A stretch of DNA of 9,902 nucleotides from Anaerolineales bacterium (GTDB lineage: Bacteria > Chloroflexota > Anaerolineae > Anaerolineales > Villigracilaceae), in the NCBI GenBank assembly GCA_025056515.1, contig JANWWB010000227.1, positions 1 through 9,902 on the forward strand, given 5' to 3'. How positions within the stretch are numbered: the stretch's first letter is position 1; every line of letters begins with the position of its first letter. The notes beneath the pieces are model-generated. The model was not told the DNA's origin, ran no database searches, and saw only the letters and a program-made list of their open reading frames with translations. Below, in pieces: positions 6,709 through 9,902 of the stretch. The position numbers and the translations under genes were made by a program.

Positions 6709-8160
6709 CTATTCCATTTCCGCCACGCTAACGACCACTTCCTTCCCAACACGTCGCACGGTATGCGCAAGTTGACCTTCTTGCACTTCCCAAACCGGAA
6801 CAAGCGGGATAAGCTTGCTGGCAGCCATGTAGAGCAAAATGAAGAAGGCCAAGGTGCCAATGCCCAGGGGCACTTCTACGCCGGGGACATACATCCGCCA
6901 TGTGAAAGGCATGAAGTTAATCGTCAGGGAGAGAGGGATGATAATATAACGCTCCAACCACATTGCAACGTTCACGCCCAAGCCAATAGCAAAAAGTGCC
7001 CAGGGATTACGGCGGATTTTGCGATTCCAGAGCGTTAGCCAGGGAATGGCGACGTTGAAAATAAGCATGGCAAACCACATCCAGCCAAGCGGGCCGGCTT
7101 CATGGAAGTGGAGCAACTTTTCGGTGAATTGATCGCCGCCGTACCACTGCACCATGTAATCATTGAAGAAGAAATACGCCCAAGCCATCGAGATAACCAG
7201 CATCAGTTTCCCTAGGGCGTCGAAGACTTCTTCTCGGATAAAGTATGTCATGTGCTTCATGGTGGAGCGCACAATGACCAGCACCATCGCTACCGCTGCA
7301 AGGCCGGATTGCAACGCGCCGATCACAAAATAGGGGCCAAAGATGGTCGAATTCCAGCCCGGGCGCATCGCCGTTGCAAAGTCCCAAGAAACGATGGTGT
7401 GAACGCTGAACATAACCGGCAAAATGGCAAAAGCAAAGATATTCATAGCAATGCGTAGATGCGTCCATTCGCCTTCCGTCCCTCGGAAACCCAGGGAAAG
7501 AATGCGATAAAACACCTTGCGCCAGCCGGTCGAGCGGTCGCGCGCCATCGCCAAATCAGGGATGAGCGGCAAAAACAAGTACATGGTTGAGGCCAGCAAA
7601 TAGGTATTGATGGCCAGAAAGTCCCACGAAAGTGCTGAGTGAAAGTTCGGCCATAACTGGCGTTCATTCGGGTACGGGAACAGCCAATACGAAACCCAAA
7701 CGCGCCCCATGTGGAAGAAAATGCTCAAGCCGGCCTGCACCAGACCAAAGGTGGTCAGCAGCTCCGCAGCCCGAGTGAAGGGGCGTCGAAACTCTGCCTT
7801 GAAGACCCGCAGCAAAGCCGAAACGAAGGTCCCAGCATGACTAATGCCGATCCAAAAGACAGTATTGACCAGAAAGATGCCCCAATAGACTGGGTTCGTC
7901 AGACCAGCAACGCCAATACCCTCAGCAATCAGGTAGCCCCAAACACCAAATAGACATACTATTACCACGAGCGCCATGAAGGCAAAAACCAGTTTGAACT
8001 TCCACGAAGTGGTCAGCATGGCCTCCATGACCATGGCATTCATCTCGCCGCGCGGACGCGGGTCGAGCATGAGATGTTCTCGGCGCAGATGTTCGAGCTC
8101 GTCGTCGCCAGAATGAGCAACAGAAGAAGATGGAGAGTACAGAGTCTTTTGTTCGCTCAT
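6709..8160 (-). CDS. actC: ACIII subunit ActC, NrfD-like quinol-oxidising membrane protein
   Basis: The protein has 483 residues, with about nine or ten membrane helices between residues 55 and 455. A cytoplasmic N-terminal part (1-50) comes first. H108 in GISHAG, D180 in SWDFLAINTY, H254 and D260 in SVHTIVSWDF, and E403 in WLERY are polar residues within membrane segments. H108 and D180 fit the positions of the quinol-binding His/Asp pair in characterised ActC proteins. NrfD-family subunits bind the quinol and pass its electrons to the Fe-S subunit; ActC is one of two related membrane subunits of ACIII. Its ATG overlaps the last base of the preceding iron-sulfur gene (TAATG), with a strong AAGGGAGGGG site. 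ActD starts 9 bp downstream. Proton transport is debated in the family and cannot be judged here. Confidence 0.93.
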   Translation of the reverse strand: MSEQKTLYSPSSSVAHSGDDELEHLRREHLMLDPRPRGEMNAMVMEAMLTTSWKFKLVFAFMALVVIVCLFGVWGYLIAEGIGVAGLTNPVYWGIFLVNTVFWIGISHAGTFVSALLRVFKAEFRRPFTRAAELLTTFGLVQAGLSIFFHMGRVWVSYWLFPYPNERQLWPNFHSALSWDFLAINTYLLASTMYLFLPLIPDLAMARDRSTGWRKVFYRILSLGFRGTEGEWTHLRIAMNIFAFAILPVMFSVHTIVSWDFATAMRPGWNSTIFGPYFVIGALQSGLAAVAMVLVIVRSTMKHMTYFIREEVFDALGKLMLVISMAWAYFFFNDYMVQWYGGDQFTEKLLHFHEAGPLGWMWFAMLIFNVAIPWLTLWNRKIRRNPWALFAIGLGVNVAMWLERYIIIPLSLTINFMPFTWRMYVPGVEVPLGIGTLAFFILLYMAASKLIPLVPVWEVQEGQLAHTVRRVGKEVVVSVAEME

Positions 8161-8900
8161 TACGCCCCTCCCTTGAGATACGTGACGCGCGGTACTGTTC
8201 CGAGATCTTCGAGCAATTTCACACCGCGGCCGCTCTTGGCTTTCTTACTGACCTGGCTTTCCGGGTCATCGATTCGCCCAAAGGTGAGCGCCTCAGCTGG
8301 GCAGGCTTGTACACAAGCAGGTTCAATTTCACCGTCATACACTTCTCGACCTTCAGCCTTGGCGCGATCTTCTGCACGTTTAATGCGCTGGATGCAGAAC
8401 GTGCATTTTTCCATGACACCGCGGCGGCGCACGGTCACATCGGGATTGAGTTGATTGGGAAGCGGTTCAGGGCGCTCATAATCTCGCCAGTTGAACGTGC
8501 GAGCAATGTAGGGACAGTTATTCGCGCAGAACCGAGTCCCCACACAGCGATTATAGACCTGGATATTGATCTTTTCCACTTGGCTATGCACCGAGGCAAA
8601 GACCGGGCAGACCGGCTCGCAAGGCGCTTCGCCACATTGCTGACACATCACCGGCTGAAACGGAGTCGCTCGCACGTTGGGATACTCGCCTTCCCAGAAA
8701 CGTTCGATGCGAATCCAATGCATGGCGCGTCCATACGCGGCGTCCGCCTCTCCCACCCAGGGGATATTATTCTCCATGGCACAAGCCGTCACGCACGCTT
8801 GGCAGCCGGTGCATAGGTCTTGGTCGACCACCAGACCCCATTTGCCCTTATCCTCTTCGGCCCAATTTGCGCTGAATTCAGGAATCTTGTACTCGGTCAT
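8160..8900 (-). CDS. actB2: ACIII ActB iron-sulfur subunit (separate from the molybdopterin-like domain)
   Basis: The protein has 246 residues with four ferredoxin-type cysteine groups: C30/33/36/40, C86/89/94/98, C119/125/129, and C166/169/196/200. Three groups have four cysteines and one has three, giving 15. This matches three [4Fe-4S] and one [3Fe-4S] cluster, the set reported for ACIII ActB. CVGTRFCANNCP (119-130) is the usual three-cysteine version of the motif. In most ACIII this domain is fused to the C-terminus of ActB; here it is its own gene. Its ATG overlaps the stop of the upstream gene (ATGA, 8900-8897), and AGGAG lies 5 nt before the start. It would carry electrons from ActC toward the haem subunits on the periplasmic side. 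There is no signal peptide, so it may be exported together with the partner ActB chain; this is inferred. The gene symbol is descriptive. Confidence 0.92.
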   Translation of the reverse strand: MTEYKIPEFSANWAEEDKGKWGLVVDQDLCTGCQACVTACAMENNIPWVGEADAAYGRAMHWIRIERFWEGEYPNVRATPFQPVMCQQCGEAPCEPVCPVFASVHSQVEKINIQVYNRCVGTRFCANNCPYIARTFNWRDYERPEPLPNQLNPDVTVRRRGVMEKCTFCIQRIKRAEDRAKAEGREVYDGEIEPACVQACPAEALTFGRIDDPESQVSKKAKSGRGVKLLEDLGTVPRVTYLKGGA

Positions 8901-9902
8901 GAGTGCTCCTCACCATAAACGCCTAAAATGCCTTCCTTACGCGCCAATTGACGCTTCTTGCCCGTCTTTTCGATTTTGACCTTGATTCCGGAGAAAACCA
9001 AATCTCCAGCAGCGTTGCTCTGTGCTCCCAGTAGGCGAGCGGGGTTGAACCCGCGACCAGCCGCGTAGCGCCCCAGGGCTTCATGCCCCTGCCCAAAGGG
9101 AAGCGCAATCACATCCGGTCGAATAGCCGGATATTTGTACACCGAGGCTTCGACAACGCCGTATGGTGAAACCACTCGCACTACATCGTCGTTGTGCAGG
9201 CCGAGTTCTTCAGCTGTCTTGGGATGGATTTCCACCCAGGAACCCCACATCACAGTCGTCATCGGATCAGGAGTCTCCTGAAGCCAGGGACGATTGGCCA
9301 ACGAACCATCGCCTAGGATAGGAGAAGGATAGACATGCAGATAGAACTCGCCTTCGCCGAGGGTTTGCGCTTCTGGCGGGAGCAGGCGGCGGATTAGAGA
9401 CGAAGCTGTCGGTGCAACGAGTGAGGCCTCTGCTGGCCACCATCCGCCGAATTGTTGCCACTGTGACCAGAAGGTCTTGATTTCCGGAGCCGTAAAGAAG
9501 CCACCCGCCTCGTTCACCAGGTTGAGCACAGCTGCTTGCAAGAACTCAACTTCATCCTTGTAGGGGAGCGCCTCGGCCAATTTTCCGCCAATCGCCTGAA
9601 CCGCCGCCAACAAGACATCGGCTGTCGCGCGTGTGTTGTAGAAGGGAACCACCACCGGCTGAGAACCGGAGAGCACAGGCCGATCGGCAGCAGGAGTGGC
9701 AAACTGATAGCCCCACGATTCAAGCGGGGTATGGTCAGGGAAGATAAAATCGGCCTGGGCGGCAGTCTCGTCCGGAAACGAAGCAAAGGAGATGACCAAC
9801 GGCACCTTGGCTAGAGCTGAAGCAAAGCCCAGGGCCGCAGGAAATTCAAAGAGTGGATTAACGCCATGCACAAAGAGCACTTTGACCTTGCCGGCGTTCA
9901 TC
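8897..9902 (-). CDS. actB1: ACIII ActB molybdopterin-like subunit, C-terminal part (N-terminus beyond window)
   Basis: The frame is open to the right edge, so only the last 334-335 residues are present. The Met encoded at 9901 is probably internal: it falls inside a conserved domain. The visible part starts at VKVLFVHGVNPLFEFP, the typical NxPL segment of molybdopterin oxidoreductases, then SFASFPDETAAQADFIFPDHTPLESWG. The C-terminal part (about 205-315) is the molydop-binding-type barrel, with VVRVVSPYGVVEASV and ALPFGQGHEALGRYAAGRG. ActB resembles these enzymes but, in characterised ACIII, carries no molybdenum cofactor and has a structural role. The gene ends inside the next one (ATGA). 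Because the N-terminus is missing, a twin-arginine signal cannot be checked. The symbol is descriptive; the full gene would be actB. Confidence 0.88.
   Translation of the reverse strand, partial: MNAGKVKVLFVHGVNPLFEFPAALGFASALAKVPLVISFASFPDETAAQADFIFPDHTPLESWGYQFATPAADRPVLSGSQPVVVPFYNTRATADVLLAAVQAIGGKLAEALPYKDEVEFLQAAVLNLVNEAGGFFTAPEIKTFWSQWQQFGGWWPAEASLVAPTASSLIRRLLPPEAQTLGEGEFYLHVYPSPILGDGSLANRPWLQETPDPMTTVMWGSWVEIHPKTAEELGLHNDDVVRVVSPYGVVEASVYKYPAIRPDVIALPFGQGHEALGRYAAGRGFNPARLLGAQSNAAGDLVFSGIKVKIEKTGKKRQLARKEGILGVYGEEHS

Noticed and set aside
9899..9901. ATG at 9901 as the true start of the ActB molybdopterin-like gene
   Set aside because: The sequence begins in the middle of a conserved molybdopterin-oxidoreductase domain, so the gene must continue past the right edge.
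1..9902. tRNA, rRNA, CRISPR arrays, insertion sequences or prophage genes
   Set aside because: I looked on both strands and saw no direct-repeat arrays, transposase motifs, terminal inverted repeats or tRNA-like cloverleaf sequences.

Overview
The window reads as a piece of a bacterial chromosome, most likely from Chloroflexota (Anaerolineae-like). This is an inference from gene content: a TadE/TadG-type pilus pair with a von Willebrand A domain, next to an alternative complex III (ACIII) cluster whose ActB is split into two genes. No phylogenetic marker was available to test it.

Left end, minus strand (1-2027): a two-gene unit. A TadE-like membrane protein is followed 14 bp later by a large TadG-like protein with a VWA domain. 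The second gene runs off the left edge. A strong-looking promoter, TTGACG-18 bp-TATGAT with an extended TG, lies just upstream of the first gene.

Middle, plus strand (about 2422-4701): a glmS unit. A perfect TATAAT box precedes a long leader that carries a recognisable glmS ribozyme. The cleavage-site segment, the GUUGACGAGG core, the P2 stem, the P3 stem, the P3.1 pseudoknot and the P4/P4.1 stems can all be assigned by eye. The glmS gene follows, starting at 2816 with the required Met-Cys, and ends at an intrinsic terminator. This terminator is symmetrical and sits between converging genes, so it probably serves both strands. In this arrangement glucosamine-6-phosphate, the product of GlmS, would trigger cleavage of its own mRNA.

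Right half, minus strand (4724-9902): a respiratory operon transcribed right to left. The order is C-terminal part of the molybdopterin-like ActB domain (cut by the right edge), a separate ActB iron-sulfur subunit with 15 cluster cysteines, ActC (NrfD-like quinol-binding membrane subunit), ActD (DUF3341), ActE (monoheme cytochrome c), a 288 bp gap, then a second monoheme, membrane-anchored cytochrome-like protein of a family I cannot name. The first five genes overlap or nearly touch and are probably translationally coupled. Together they would oxidise quinol, pass electrons through the Fe-S and haem centres, and reduce a periplasmic acceptor or terminal oxidase. The pentahaem ActA would be expected upstream, outside the window. 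No ActF gene is present between ActE and the terminator.

The points most worth following up are the glmS ribozyme with enlarged peripheral arms, the split ActB, and the extra cytochrome at the end of the ACIII cluster.
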